Below, in pieces: positions 36,649 through 46,688 of a DNA stretch of 64,000 nt. Under the pieces are notes generated by a model. The model did not search any database, was not told where the DNA came from, and was given only the letters and a program-made list of their open reading frames with translations. How positions within the stretch are numbered: the first letter of the stretch is position 1; each line of letters starts with the position of its first letter. This stretch comes from Betaproteobacteria bacterium (GTDB lineage: Bacteria > Pseudomonadota > Gammaproteobacteria > Burkholderiales > Casimicrobiaceae), in the NCBI GenBank assembly GCA_016704895.1, contig JADIZG010000064.1:1-64000 (forward strand), in the 5' to 3' direction. The translations under genes were made by a program, and so were the position numbers.

Positions 36649-38307
36649 TCAGGCCTCGGGCTGCGCCGCCGGGGCGGACGCGGCTGCCGAGGCACGCTTC
36701 AGGGTCATCCGGAAATGCGCTCCGGGCGACTTGGGCAACAGTTCGAGCGTGGCGCCGTTCGCGTCGGCCAGTTCGCGCGCGATGTAGAGCCCGAGGCCGG
36801 TGCCGCCCGGTCGGGTCGTGAAGAACGGCTCGAAGATCTGGCCGCGGAGCTCCGCCGGGATGCCCGGGCCGTCGTCCGCGAGCTCGAAGATCACCGCGTC
36901 GCCCATGTAGCCGGCGCGCGCCGCGATGCGCACGCTGGCCTCCTTCTTCTGGCAGTGCTGCCAGGCGTTGCGCACGAGGTTCCAGAGGATCTGGTTGAAG
37001 TGCCCGCGGTCGAAGATCACGACGAGCTCCTCGGGAATCGCGAGTTGCACGCCGCCCGGAGGAATGTTCTCGGCCTGCACGATCTCGTCGACGAGGTTGC
37101 GCAGGAAGTCGGCGAGCGCGATCGTCTCCGGCTGCTGGCGGTCGCGGCGATTGAGCTGCAGCACCTCGCCGACGATGCGGTCGATGCGCTTGCTGTTGTT
37201 GCGGATCATCGCGAGGAGGCGCTGGCCCTCGGGCGCGACGGTGCCGTCCTCCTCGAGCAGCTGCGCGGCCTGGTTGATCGCGGACAAGGGGTTGCGCACC
37301 TCGTGCGCGATCGACGCGGTGAGCCGGCCCATCGCCGCGAGCTTCATCTGCTGCGCCTCGGTCTGCGCGCGGCCCAGGTCCTCGAGATAGATCAGCGTGC
37401 CGCCGTTCAGCCCCGAACCGATCCGGACGAGGCGCACGCGCAGGAGCCGCTGCGTGACCTCGACCTTGAACGCCGGCAGCGGGATCGTGAAGTCGTCCTG
37501 CCAGCGGCGCCAGTAGTCGTGCAGCGTCGAGCTGAACTCGGCGAGCCGCATGCCTCCGCGCATGCGCCCGAAGCCGCCGAGGAGCCGCGTGACCTGCGCG
37601 TTGTGGCCGCGCACGACGCCGTTCAGGTCGACGACGAGCACGCCGTCCTGCATGTCCTGGATGATGAGCCGGTTGACCTGCTCGAGGTTCGCGACGTCGA
37701 TGCCGCGCTGCGCGGCCAGGTCCTCCGAGGCCTTGGTGTAGCGGCCCAGCGCGACGGCGATCCCGACGGTTGCGAAATAGCCGAAGCCGACGATGCCGGT
37801 CTGCACGATCTGCGCGCCGCCGATGCTGCCCTCGAGCGCGCGCCAGACGTCGAGGCCGAGCAGCACGACCGATGCGAACGCGGCGTGGAAGAACGCGGTC
37901 TGCGTGCGCAGGAGCCAGCCCGAGGCGGCGAGCTGCGGGAACAGCAGGATCGGGATCGGCGCGACGGCGTTGCCACCCGCGACGATCACGAGCGACAGGA
38001 AGAAGATGTCGCCTGCGAGGAGCGCGAGCGCGAGGTGCGGCAGTGCGAGGGGCAGCCGCTCGATCTGCACCCACGCGAACGCGGCGAGCCCGAACATGAA
38101 GTAGAGCGCCGCCCCGGTGATGAACGGGTTCGGAGCGATCGCCGCGACGCCCTTCAGGTCGACGAAGAGCGCGATGCCGAGCAGCGCGGCGCCGCAGACC
38201 GCGCGGTAGAGGCCGATGATCCACAGGATCCGCCGGCCCGAGTCGTCCAGCGACGAGGGGGTCGGCGGAGGCTCGAACGGCGGGATCGCCGGCGCGGGTA
38301 CGGGCAT
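36649..38307 (-). CDS. pilS: PilS-like sensor histidine kinase
   Basis: 552 residues. Proline-rich N-terminus, six predicted membrane helices (about 28-190), a PAS-like domain (DMQDGVLVVDLNGVVRGHNAQ), HisKA with SIAHEVRNPLSAINQA, and HATPase with NQILWNLVRNAWQH, DDGPGIP and GGTGLGLYIARELA. The architecture and the downstream NtrC-type regulator match PilS. It follows a small PP0621-type gene on the same strand with a six-base gap. Confidence 0.88.
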   Translation of the reverse strand: MPVPAPAIPPFEPPPTPSSLDDSGRRILWIIGLYRAVCGAALLGIALFVDLKGVAAIAPNPFITGAALYFMFGLAAFAWVQIERLPLALPHLALALLAGDIFFLSLVIVAGGNAVAPIPILLFPQLAASGWLLRTQTAFFHAAFASVVLLGLDVWRALEGSIGGAQIVQTGIVGFGYFATVGIAVALGRYTKASEDLAAQRGIDVANLEQVNRLIIQDMQDGVLVVDLNGVVRGHNAQVTRLLGGFGRMRGGMRLAEFSSTLHDYWRRWQDDFTIPLPAFKVEVTQRLLRVRLVRIGSGLNGGTLIYLEDLGRAQTEAQQMKLAAMGRLTASIAHEVRNPLSAINQAAQLLEEDGTVAPEGQRLLAMIRNNSKRIDRIVGEVLQLNRRDRQQPETIALADFLRNLVDEIVQAENIPPGGVQLAIPEELVVIFDRGHFNQILWNLVRNAWQHCQKKEASVRIAARAGYMGDAVIFELADDGPGIPAELRGQIFEPFFTTRPGGTGLGLYIARELADANGATLELLPKSPGAHFRMTLKRASAAASAPAAQPEA

Positions 38308-38313
38308 CGCGTG

Positions 38314-38541
38314 TCAGGGCTTCGGCAGGCAGCCCGGTTCGCGGCACCGGTAGCCGTCCGCGGCCTTCAGGGCGTCGGCCTTCGGCAGGAAGACGCCGCA
38401 TTTGGCGCAGCGCACCATCGGTCCGGCCGCGCCATGGGCGGCATCGAGCTCGCGGCGCTTCTTCGCCTGTGCCGCGCCGTAGAGGCGGACGGCGAACAGC
38501 ACGACGAACGCCACGACGATCCAGAAGACGAGCTTGCCCAT
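38314..38541 (-). CDS. PP0621-like small membrane protein with C-terminal Cys motif
   Basis: 75 residues: one N-terminal membrane helix (LVFWIVVAFVVLFAVRLYG), a basic linker, and a mini zinc-ribbon pattern with CAKCG and CREPGC. Such proteins regularly sit next to pilS in Betaproteobacteria and Pseudomonas relatives; their role is unknown. The cysteine spacing suggests metal binding at the cytoplasmic face. Confidence 0.8.
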   Translation of the reverse strand: MGKLVFWIVVAFVVLFAVRLYGAAQAKKRRELDAAHGAAGPMVRCAKCGVFLPKADALKAADGYRCREPGCLPKP

Positions 38542-38562
38542 CGGGGGTTCCGGTCCCTGGTG

Positions 38563-39984
38563 TCAGAGGATCTTGCCCGGGTTGAGGATGCCTGCCGGGT
38601 CGAGCGCCGCCTTGATCCTGCGCATGATCGCGAGCTCGAGGGGCGCCTTCGTGCGCTCGAGCTCGTCGCGCTTGAGCTGCCCGATGCCGTGCTCGGCCGA
38701 GATCGACCCGCCGCACGCGACGACGAGGTCGTGGACGATGCGCTGCGCGCGCTCGAGGTTCGCCGGCGCGATGAACGCCTCGTCGGCCGTCCCGGCGGGG
38801 GCGGACAGGTTGTAGTGCAGGTTGCCGTCGCCCAGGTGGCCGAAGACGACGAACCGGACGCCCGGGAACGCGGCGGCGAGCCGGTCGCGCGCGTCGTCCA
38901 GGAACGCCGGGATCGACGAGACCGGCAGCGAGATGTCGTGCTTGAGGTTCGGCCCTTCGCGGCGCTGCCCTTCCGAGATGTTCTCGCGCGCGCCCCACAG
39001 GGCGGCTGCCTGCGCGCCCGAGCGGGCGACCGTCGCATCGCGCGCGAAGCCGTTCTCGATCGCGAAGGCAAGCATCGCCTCGACGCGATCGGGGAGCGAC
39101 GGGTCGTCGGCGCTGTCGTCGGCCTGGACGAGCGCGTACCACGGGTGGCCCGGCAGCGGGTCCGGCGTGCCCGGATGGTGCTTGCGGGAGAGACCGAGCG
39201 CGACGTCGCTCATGAGCTCGAATCCGACGAGGCGGTCGCCCAGCGCCTGCTTAACGTGGCGCGCCAGCGCGACCGCGTCGCCGACGCTCGCGACCGCGGC
39301 GAGGGCGGTGACCCGGGTGCGGGGCGCGGCGTACAGCTTGAGCACGGCGGCCGTCAGGATCCCGAGCGTGCCCTCCGCGCCGACGAAGAGCTGCTTCAGG
39401 TCGTAGCCCGTGTTGTCCTTGCGCAGCGATCGCGCGAGGTCGAGCACGCTTCCGTCGGCGAGCACGACCTCGACGCCGAGGACCAGGTCGCGCGCGTTGC
39501 CGTAGCGCAGCACCGCGGTGCCGCCGGCGTTGGTCGACAGGTTGCCTCCGATCGTGCACGAGCCCTCGGAAGCGAGCGACAGCGGGAACGCGAGCCCGGC
39601 GTCGTTCGCGGCCGCCTGCACGCCGGCCAGCGTGACGCCGGCCTCCGCGGTCAGCGTCGCGTTGTCCGCGTCCACGGCGCGGACCCGGTTCATGCGGGCG
39701 AGCGACAGCACGACTTCGTTCCCGGTGGCATGCGGCGTGCCGCCGCCGCACAGCCCCGTGTTGCCGCCCTGCGGGACGATGGGAACGCCGGCATGCGCGC
39801 AGGCCGAGACGACCGACGAGACTTCCGCCGTCGAGGCGGGACGCACGACCGCGAGCGCGGCGCCGCGGTAGCGACCGCGCCAGTCGACGAGGTACGGGGC
39901 GACGTCCGCGGCGGCGGTGATCACGTTTCCGGCGCCGACGACGGACGAGAGCCGCGCGAGCAAGGTTGCGCCGGGGTCCGCCAT
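38563..39984 (-). CDS. FAD-binding 2-hydroxyacid oxidase/dehydrogenase (GlcD-like)
   Basis: 473 residues of the FAD PCMH-type family: VPQGGNTGLCGG and EGSCTIGGNLSTNAGGTAVLRYGN bind FAD, and FGHLGDGNLHYN, ISAEHGIGQLKR and the C-terminal DPAGILNPGKIL are the FAD-linked oxidase C-terminal motifs. This group oxidises glycolate, D-lactate or D-2-hydroxyglutarate. No GlcE or GlcF gene is adjacent, so a stand-alone D-2-hydroxyacid dehydrogenase is more likely than glycolate oxidase. It is divergent from phaM. Confidence 0.88.
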   Translation of the reverse strand: MADPGATLLARLSSVVGAGNVITAAADVAPYLVDWRGRYRGAALAVVRPASTAEVSSVVSACAHAGVPIVPQGGNTGLCGGGTPHATGNEVVLSLARMNRVRAVDADNATLTAEAGVTLAGVQAAANDAGLAFPLSLASEGSCTIGGNLSTNAGGTAVLRYGNARDLVLGVEVVLADGSVLDLARSLRKDNTGYDLKQLFVGAEGTLGILTAAVLKLYAAPRTRVTALAAVASVGDAVALARHVKQALGDRLVGFELMSDVALGLSRKHHPGTPDPLPGHPWYALVQADDSADDPSLPDRVEAMLAFAIENGFARDATVARSGAQAAALWGARENISEGQRREGPNLKHDISLPVSSIPAFLDDARDRLAAAFPGVRFVVFGHLGDGNLHYNLSAPAGTADEAFIAPANLERAQRIVHDLVVACGGSISAEHGIGQLKRDELERTKAPLELAIMRRIKAALDPAGILNPGKIL

Positions 39985-40045
39985 GGGCCAGCATATTAGC
40001 TGAAACCCCCGGGTCCCCCCCTCCAGCTTCCCTCGGAGCGCCCAG

Positions 40046-40460
40046 ATGACCACGCCCACGAACGACGACGAGCCCCAGGCGCCTACCCGACGCCGCAGCA
40101 GGCGCTCGAGTTCATGCAGAAGATGTGGAACCCCTTCGGGGTTCCGATGCCGGGTTTCGGGATGCCTGGGATGCCGCAAGCGGCGCCCGCGGGTGCGCCG
40201 CAGGGGGGCGCCGGCATGCCCGGCATGCCGTTCCCGAATCCGGCGATGATGTTCGCGGCGCTCGACCCGGCCGAGGTGGAGCGCAAGATCGGCGAGCTGC
40301 GCGTGATCGAGAACTGGCTGGCGATGAGCCTGTCGATGATGCAGATGAGCATCAAGACGCTCGAGCTGCAGAAGGCCTCCCTCGAGGCGCTGCGGAGCGC
40401 CGGAAGCTCGCCCCCGGCGCGGGCGGCGAGGCGAGGCGGCCGCGCGGCGGCGGCAAGTAG
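40046..40460 (+). pseudogene. phaM: PhaM-like polyhydroxyalkanoate granule regulator, two frameshifts
   Basis: Begins with an ATG at 40046 (MTTPTNDDEPQA). A one-base shift near 40082 leads to YPTPQQALEFMQKMWNPFG, a Pro/Gly/Met-rich stretch, then DPAEVERKIGELRVIENWL and MQMSIKTLELQKASLEAL. A second shift near 40400 allows the basic tail ending GGEARRPRGGGK with TAG at 40460, two bases before the gst gene. PhaM binds the PHB synthase and DNA and controls granule number. Typical size (about 135 residues) and order are kept once the indels are repaired. Confidence 0.7.
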
Positions 40461-40462
40461 CG

Positions 40463-41113
40463 ATGGCGATCACGCTCTACTACGGCTCCGGATCGCCCTA
40501 TGCGTGGCGCGTCCAGCTGGCGCTCGAGGCGAAGCAGCTTCCCTACGAGCGCCGGGTGCTGTCGTTCTCGGCGGGCGACACGCGCAAGCCCGAGTTCGCG
40601 AAGCTCAATCCCCGCCATCGCGTCCCGACGATCGTCGACGGCGACTTCGTGCTCTACGAGTCGAACGCGATCGTCGAGTACCTCGACGAGGCGTACGCGT
40701 CGCAGGGAACGAGGCTCTACCCCGGCGACGCGCGACGGCGCGCGACGGTGCGCCGGATCGTGAGCGAGGTCGACGGCTACACGAGCGAGGCGACCGACGC
40801 GCTGATCGAGGAGCTGCTCTACGTGAAGCCCGAGGCGCGCGACGCCGCGAGGCTGGAGAAGGCGCGCGCCGGCGTCGCCGACGAGTTCGCCTTCCTGGCG
40901 CGCTACCTGGAAGCCGATTTCCTGGCGGGGCCGCTGTCGGCCGCGGACTTCGCGCTCTATCCGTACGTCGCGTTCCTGGATCGCTGCCACCAGCGCGTCC
41001 CGACGTTCGACGCCGAGCGCCTGCTCACGCCGGCGCTCGCCGCCTGGAAGCGTCGCATCGAAGCCCTGCCGTACTTCGGCGAGACTTACCCGCCGCACTG
41101 GCGCGCGGCCTGA
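40463..41113 (+). CDS. Glutathione S-transferase family protein
   Basis: 216 residues. N-terminal thioredoxin-like domain with SPYAWRVQLALEAKQLPYE, the cis-Pro in HRVPTIVDGD and the glutathione-binding ESNAIVEYLDE; the C-terminal helical domain has SAADFALYPYVAF. It conjugates glutathione to electrophiles or reduces them; the substrate is not predictable. It follows phaM by two bases and precedes the PEBP gene by 14, so the three may be one transcript. Confidence 0.92.
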   Translation: MAITLYYGSGSPYAWRVQLALEAKQLPYERRVLSFSAGDTRKPEFAKLNPRHRVPTIVDGDFVLYESNAIVEYLDEAYASQGTRLYPGDARRRATVRRIVSEVDGYTSEATDALIEELLYVKPEARDAARLEKARAGVADEFAFLARYLEADFLAGPLSAADFALYPYVAFLDRCHQRVPTFDAERLLTPALAAWKRRIEALPYFGETYPPHWRAA

Positions 41114-41127
41114 ACCGGGGATCCCTC

Positions 41128-41757
41128 ATGAAGCTCACGACCACTGCGTTCCACGACGGCGGCGTCATTCCCGTCGAGCTCGCGTTCGGCAGGCCCGACG
41201 CGAAGACCCACGTGGCGCTCTCGGCGAACCGCAACCCTGACCTCGCGTGGACCGGGGCGCCGGCGGGCACGAAGTCGTTCGCGGTGCTGTGCGTCGACCC
41301 CGACGTGCCGTCGCGCGGCGACGACGTGAACCAGGAGGGCCGCGTCGTCCCGGCGTCGCTGCCGCGCGTCGACTTCCACCACTGGGTGCTCGTCGACCTC
41401 CCGGCGTCGACCGCGTCGATCGCCCGCGGCGAGCACGCCGACGGCGTCGTGCCGCACGGCAAGCCCGGGCCCGCCGCGAAGCACGGCGCGCGCCACGGCA
41501 TCAACGACTACACCGGCTGGTTCGCCGGCGACCCGTCGATGGCGGGCGACTGGTACGGCTACGACGGGCCGTGCCCGCCGTGGAACGACGCGATCGCGCA
41601 CCGCTACGTGTTCACCGTCTACGCGCTCGACGTGCCGCGGCTCGGCGTCGAGGGACGATTCGGTGGCGCCGACGCGCTCCGCGCGATGGCCGGGCACGTG
41701 CTCGCGCAGGCATCGGTCACCGGCCGCTACGCCCTCAATCCTTCGGTGCGTCTGTAG
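41128..41757 (+). CDS. YbhB/YbcL-family (PEBP/Raf kinase inhibitor-like) protein
   Basis: 209 residues. PEBP-fold markers: NPDLAWTGAPAGTKSFAVLCVDPDVP, the VDFHHWVLVDLP segment, GINDYTGWF and the YDGPCPPWND-HRY block forming the anion-binding pocket. It is longer than E. coli YbhB because of an insertion around the pocket. The biological role of bacterial members is not settled. Its 3' end overlaps the convergent peptidase gene by 23 bases. Confidence 0.9.
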   Translation: MKLTTTAFHDGGVIPVELAFGRPDAKTHVALSANRNPDLAWTGAPAGTKSFAVLCVDPDVPSRGDDVNQEGRVVPASLPRVDFHHWVLVDLPASTASIARGEHADGVVPHGKPGPAAKHGARHGINDYTGWFAGDPSMAGDWYGYDGPCPPWNDAIAHRYVFTVYALDVPRLGVEGRFGGADALRAMAGHVLAQASVTGRYALNPSVRL

Positions 41758-44112
41758 ACGTCGGGCCGGGAAGCGCGAACCCCGGCGCGCCCGTCTGCCA
41801 GAGCAGGAACGCGAGGACGTCCGCGGTTTCGTCGACGATCTGGTCGAGCGTCGCGTCGAGACCGTGCCCGCCGGCGAAGTCGGTGCGCAGCAGCACCGGC
41901 CTGCCGCTGCCGCCGGGCGCCGCGGCGATCGCCTGCAGCCGGGCCGCCATCTTGCCGGGGTCCCAGGGCAGCACGCGAGGGTCGTTGTAGCCGGCCGTGA
42001 ACAGGACGGCGGGGTAGGCGACGCCGTCGGCGGCGTTCGCGTACGCGCTCATCGCCAGCAACGCCCGGAAGCCCTTCGGGCGTCGCGACGCTGCCGAACT
42101 CCTCGACGTTCGCCGGCCCGTTCGCCGCGAGCTCGACGCGAATCGCGTCGTGGAAGCCGACCTCGCTCACCACGGCCCGGAACAGCGCGGGACGCGCGAC
42201 CATCGCATTGACTACCGCGAGGCCGCCGGCGCTGCCGCCGCTGAGCGCGATCCGGGCGGGCGACGCATGGCCGGCCTGCGCGAGATGCTCCGCGCAGGCG
42301 ACGAGGTCGAGCCAGGTGTTGCGCTTGGCGGCTTTCTGCCCGGCGAGATGCCAGTCGCGGCCGAGCTCGCCCCCGCCCCTGACGTGCGCGACGGCGTAGA
42401 TGCCGCCCCGGTCGAACCACGCCCTGAGCGACGGACGGAACGCCGGTTCCATCGCGTGACCGTAGGCACCGTAGGCCTCGAGGATCGCCGGGGCCGTCGC
42501 GTTGCGCGCGGACGAGCGCGGCGCGACGATCGTGAGCGGCACCAGCGCGCCGTCGTGGCTCGCGACGCGGACCTGCGTCACGGCCAGGTCGGCGAACGAC
42601 ACGGGCGAGCGTGGAAGGATCGAGGTGCGCGTCAGCGCGCCGGTTCCCGGCGCGACGGCGAAGTAGCCCGGCGGCTCGGTCCAGCCCGCGAGGCGGAGGA
42701 GCGCGCCGGCGTGCAGCGGGTCGACGACCAGTTCCGACAACGTTCCGGCGAAGGGCAGCTCGATCGCGGTCGCGCGCGCGACGCCGGAGTGCTTCGGCAT
42801 CGCGGCGGGGGCGGGCTTGCCGCGCACGCGGCGCGGCGGCGCGCTCTTCGCGAGCTTCACGTTGAACTCGAGGCGCACGACGCGCGCGGCGCCGACGTCG
42901 CGCACGTGAGCGTAGATCGCATCCTTCGCGACCGCGAATCCCGCGAAGATCGCGCGGCCCTCGGACAGGACGACCTCGGCACCCGGTGCACGGTACGCGC
43001 CGGGAGACCTGAGGGACCAGCGGAGCAGCCGGTAGCGAGGCGCGCCTTCGCTCGTGCGCAGGTAGAGCCATTCGCCGCGCAGGTCGACGTCCTCGACGCC
43101 CTGCGCACGGTCGACGACCTTGCGCCACGGCGTGTCCGGGCCGCGCACCGACGAGAGCGGGGCCGCGAACACGGTGACCTCGCGCGCGACGCCGTGCCGC
43201 ACGACCCCCAGCGCCCACGACGAGACCGGCGAGACGACGAGCGTCGGCGTGTCGTCGGCGCCGATCGGCAGCCCGGTGCCGACGGTGCGGCCGAACACCG
43301 GCACGTCCGATCCGGAGACGGGCGGGGCCGCGCCGGGGAGGGGTTCGCGCCGCGAGCCGGCATCGCGGAACTGGCGCATCCGGACGGCGCTGTCACGGTA
43401 CGTGTCCGCGGGATCCGCGCCGGGCGAGGCCTCGCGCGCCTGCAGGTACCAGAGGACGGCCGAATCGAAGCGCCACGCGGCGAAGCCGAAGTCCGCGCGT
43501 GGAATCGGCGTGCCGACCTCGGTCCCGGAATCGACGTCGACCACGTGCAGCGTCGACGACTCGCTGCCGCCGAGCGAGATCGCGACCGCGACGAGCCTGC
43601 CGTTGGGCGACGGCGCGTAGTAGTCGATCGACGCGGCTTCGGCGGGCGTGCGCCAGCGCGCGGGATCGACGGCCACGCGGTCGGGGCCGTCGACGCCCGC
43701 ACGCATCCACCAGCCGGAACGTCTGCTCGCCGGCCTCGCGCTTCAGCGCGAACACGCGGTCGCCGCCCCGGCGCGCGTCGCGCACGATCGCGCTCGCGGC
43801 GAGCAGCCGCGCGAGCTCGCTGCGCAGCGACGCATGGCCGGGAAGGGCGTCCAGCACGCTTCGCGCGTAGGCGTTCTGCGCCTCGAACCACTCGCGTGTC
43901 GAAGGCGAACCCGTGTCCTCCAGCCAGCGATAGGGATCGGCGACGAGCTCGCCGTGGTGGGCCGCGAGGACTGCGCGGACCGGGGTCGCCGGCGGCATCG
44001 GGAGGATCGGCGCCGCGCCCACCGGCGCGATGGCGAGGGCGGCCGCGATCGCCATCAGCACGCCCTGTCCTGCCCGGCGTCGGACCGGGACGGCGGCCCG
44101 GACGGTGGTCAC
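41735..44112 (-). pseudogene. Exported S9 prolyl oligopeptidase family protein, two frameshifts
   Basis: Joined length about 790 residues. The GTG at 44112 overlaps the stop of the M61 peptidase gene. A signal-peptide-like stretch (GVLMAIAAALAIAPVGA) is followed by the DPYRWLEDTGSPSTREWFEAQN segment typical of oligopeptidase B/prolyl oligopeptidase. One shift near 43705 leads into the beta-propeller part (DYYAPSPNGRLVAVAISLGG) and the hydrolase with nucleophile in SGGSAGGLAVV. A second near 42080 gives AYANAADGVAYP, Asp in AGYNDPRV and His in AGGHGL. All three catalytic residues survive. Likely degrades peptides in the periplasm. Confidence 0.83.
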
Positions 44113-45902
44113 CCCAGCCAGCTTTCGCGGCGCGCGATCGCGTCGGGCGTCGCCTCGGCGTCGAACGCGAGCCAGGCGGTGTTCTGCGGCGCGGGGAGGA
44201 GCTCGACCGTGGTCTCGAAAAGCTCGTCGCGGCGAAACGCGTGCACCGCGACGCGGTCGCCGGGGCGGCGGTCGCGCGCGTACGCGTCGAGCTGGTCGGC
44301 GGAGGCCTTGAGCCCGTCCAGCGCGACGAGCGTGTCGCCGGCCGCGAGCCCCGCGGCCTGCGCGGCGCCGCCGGCGAAAACGTGCTGGAGCTTGAGCTCG
44401 GCGCTCCAGGTCGCGCCGAGCGCCGTGCGGGGCGCTTCGCCGCTGCCGCGCGTGCCTCCCCGATCCTTCGGCCCCTGCGACGGCCGCAGTGCGAGCGTCA
44501 CGCCAATCGACCTGAAGAGTTCGGCGAGCGGAAGCTCGTCCGTCCCGTCGACGAACGCGGCGAAGAAGCCCGAGAGGTCGCGGCCGGCGAGCGCCGAGGC
44601 GAGAGGGGCGATCCCGTCCTCGGGGACGCCGACGCCGGTCTCGCCGTGCCGGCGCCACAGCTCGCGCATCAGCGCGTCGAGCGAACTGCCGTCGCGCCGC
44701 AGCGTGAGGTCGAGCGCGAGCGCGACCAGCGCGCCCTTCGCGTAGTAGCTGACGCCCGCGTTGGGCGTGTTCTCGTCGGGGCGGTAGTACTTGATCCACG
44801 CATCGAAGCTCGCGTCGGCCACGCTCTGCACCCGCCGCCCGGGCGTGCGAAGCACCGCGCTCGCCGTCCGGCCGAGGAGCTCGAGGTAGCTCTCGGCGTC
44901 GATCACGCCGCTGCGCAGCAGCGCGAGGTCGTCGTAGTACGACGTGATGCCTTCGAACGCCCACAGCTGCCGCGTGTAGCCTTCGCGGGCGAGGTCGTAG
45001 GGCACGAACGCCGCGGGCCGGATGCGCTTGACGTTCCAGCTGTGGAAGTACTCGTGACTCGCGAGCCCGAGGAAGCCGCGGTAGTCGTCGCCGAGGCGGT
45101 CGACGCCCGGGACGGGCAGGTCGCGGCGCGAGCACAGGAGGCTCGTGCTCGCGCGGTGCTCGAGGCCGCCGTAGCCGCTGCCCACGGCGGTCACCTGGAA
45201 CAGGTAGCGGTCGAACGGCGCGCGAGACTCCGTCGCGCCGCCGAAGAGGTCGCACTGCCACTGGCAGACGCGCGCGAGGTCGCGGGCGAGGCGCGGGGCG
45301 TCGAACGTGGCGCGACCGCTCACGACGACGTCGTGCGTCGCGCCGCCGGCATCGAACGCGAAGTGCGCGAAGTCGGACATCTCGACCGGGTGGTCGACCA
45401 GCTCGTCGTAGTCGCGCGCGCCGTAGAGGCCGAATCCCCAGGGGGCGGCGCCTTCGCGCGATAGCGTCGTCGCGACGCGCCAGCGGGCGGCGGAAGGGTC
45501 GCGCGGCGCGACGATCTCGACCGTGCACGGCGCGTGCGCGCGTCCTTCGGGGCACAGGAAGACGCTGGTGCCGTTGAAGTATCCGCGCGTCGCGTCGAGG
45601 TAGGCGGTGCGCACCGACAGGTCGTACGCGTAGACGTCGAGCGTGACGGTGAGCGGTCCCGCGCAGGGGGCGGCCAGCCACGTGTCCTTGGAGACCTTCG
45701 CGATCGCGACCGGAAGGCCGCCGGACGTCGCGCGTGCGGCGACGACGTGACGCGCGAACTCGCGGATCAGGTAGCTGCCGGGCGTCCACGACGGGAGCAC
45801 GAAGCGCTGCCCCGAGGCGGCCGGGTCGTCGACGGTGCAGTCGACCTCGAACAGGTGCGCGTTCACGTCGCGCGGGACGATGCGGTAGCGGGTGGGGTTC
45901 AA
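44109..45902 (-). CDS. M61 family metallopeptidase with PDZ domain
   Basis: 597 residues from a TTG at 45902; the frame is open further up, but no ATG/GTG exists between the TATAAT-directed start and this codon. Zn motif HEYFH in GLASHEYFHSWNVKRIRP, the WAFEGITSYYDDL segment with the downstream Glu, and a C-terminal PDZ domain (about 490-590, AAGLAAGDTLVALDGL) mark glycyl aminopeptidase-type M61 enzymes. No signal peptide from this start. Coupled by GTGA overlap to the S9 peptidase, suggesting they act on the same peptides. Confidence 0.88.
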   Translation of the reverse strand: MNPTRYRIVPRDVNAHLFEVDCTVDDPAASGQRFVLPSWTPGSYLIREFARHVVAARATSGGLPVAIAKVSKDTWLAAPCAGPLTVTLDVYAYDLSVRTAYLDATRGYFNGTSVFLCPEGRAHAPCTVEIVAPRDPSAARWRVATTLSREGAAPWGFGLYGARDYDELVDHPVEMSDFAHFAFDAGGATHDVVVSGRATFDAPRLARDLARVCQWQCDLFGGATESRAPFDRYLFQVTAVGSGYGGLEHRASTSLLCSRRDLPVPGVDRLGDDYRGFLGLASHEYFHSWNVKRIRPAAFVPYDLAREGYTRQLWAFEGITSYYDDLALLRSGVIDAESYLELLGRTASAVLRTPGRRVQSVADASFDAWIKYYRPDENTPNAGVSYYAKGALVALALDLTLRRDGSSLDALMRELWRRHGETGVGVPEDGIAPLASALAGRDLSGFFAAFVDGTDELPLAELFRSIGVTLALRPSQGPKDRGGTRGSGEAPRTALGATWSAELKLQHVFAGGAAQAAGLAAGDTLVALDGLKASADQLDAYARDRRPGDRVAVHAFRRDELFETTVELLPAPQNTAWLAFDAEATPDAIARRESWLG

Positions 45903-45968
45903 CGCGACGGACTCGATTCGGGAGAGCGGAGGGTGGCGGATCCGCCGCCGGTCGGCGGGCGAGGCGCG

Positions 45969-46011
45969 ATTATAGGCCGCCGGTCCCGACCGGCGGACCG
46001 ACCGGTACAAT
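45969..46011. promoter_or_regulatory. Divergent -10 elements for M61 peptidase and ICMT-like gene
   Basis: TATAAT on the minus strand (45974 to 45969) faces the M61 peptidase gene, and TACAAT on the plus strand (46006-46011) faces the methyltransferase gene. They are about 31 bases apart, leaving overlapping -35 regions. Transcription of the two operons may therefore compete or be co-regulated. Confidence 0.45.
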
Positions 46012-46057
46012 GGAGGTGCTGGCCCGCGCACCGCGCGCCGTCCGCGTCGCGATCCGC

Positions 46058-46681
46058 ATGCACGATCTCCCCCTCGCCGCCGTCGTCGTCTCCGTCTGGA
46101 CCTACTGGTTCATCGTCGGCGCGATGTCGTGGCGCGTCCGCCGGCGGACGCGGAAGCTCGCGGGCGTCGTGCCGGAGCAGAAGCTCGAGCAGGCCATGTG
46201 GTACGTCTGGGTGCCGCTGGTGGCGCTGTGGATGGCGCTGCCGATGATCGCGGCGAACGGCCACGTCCCGCACCTGTCGGTGCCGGCCTGGGCGCGGGAA
46301 GGCGCCTACGGCAACGTGCGCGGCCTCGGAGGCGTCGTCGCGATCGTGGCGCTCCTCGCGACGATCGAATGCTGGAAGCGCATGGGCAGGAGCTGGCGGA
46401 TGGCGGTGACGCCCGGCGAGAAGACCGAGCTCGTGACGACCGGCCTCTACCGCTCGATCCGCCACCCGATCTACGCGCTGTCGATCCTGCTGATGACCGC
46501 GACCGCGGTCGTCCTGCCGACCGCGCCGATGATCGCGGTCGCGCTGGTGCACGTCACGCTCATGAACCTGAAGGCCCGGAACGAGGAGCGCCACCTCCTC
46601 GCGATGCACGGTGAATCGTATGGCTCCTACCTGGCGCGAACCGGTCGCTTCCTGCCGAGGCTCTTTGCCCCTCGGGCGTAG
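46058..46681 (+). CDS. Isoprenylcysteine carboxyl methyltransferase (ICMT)-like membrane protein
   Basis: 207 residues with about five helices. The C-terminal VTTGLYRSIRHPIYALSILLM segment with RHP and the following LKARNEERHLLAMHGESYGSYLARTGRFLP are hallmarks of the ICMT/PEMT family, SAM-dependent methylases of lipids or membrane-bound substrates. The ATG at 46058 is chosen because a TACAAT at 46006 would start transcription downstream of the alternative ATG at 46010. The next gene starts eight bases after the stop, so it leads the hydrolase/condensation/KS operon and could methylate its product. Confidence 0.8.
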   Translation: MHDLPLAAVVVSVWTYWFIVGAMSWRVRRRTRKLAGVVPEQKLEQAMWYVWVPLVALWMALPMIAANGHVPHLSVPAWAREGAYGNVRGLGGVVAIVALLATIECWKRMGRSWRMAVTPGEKTELVTTGLYRSIRHPIYALSILLMTATAVVLPTAPMIAVALVHVTLMNLKARNEERHLLAMHGESYGSYLARTGRFLPRLFAPRA

Positions 46682-46688
46682 CGCGAGG

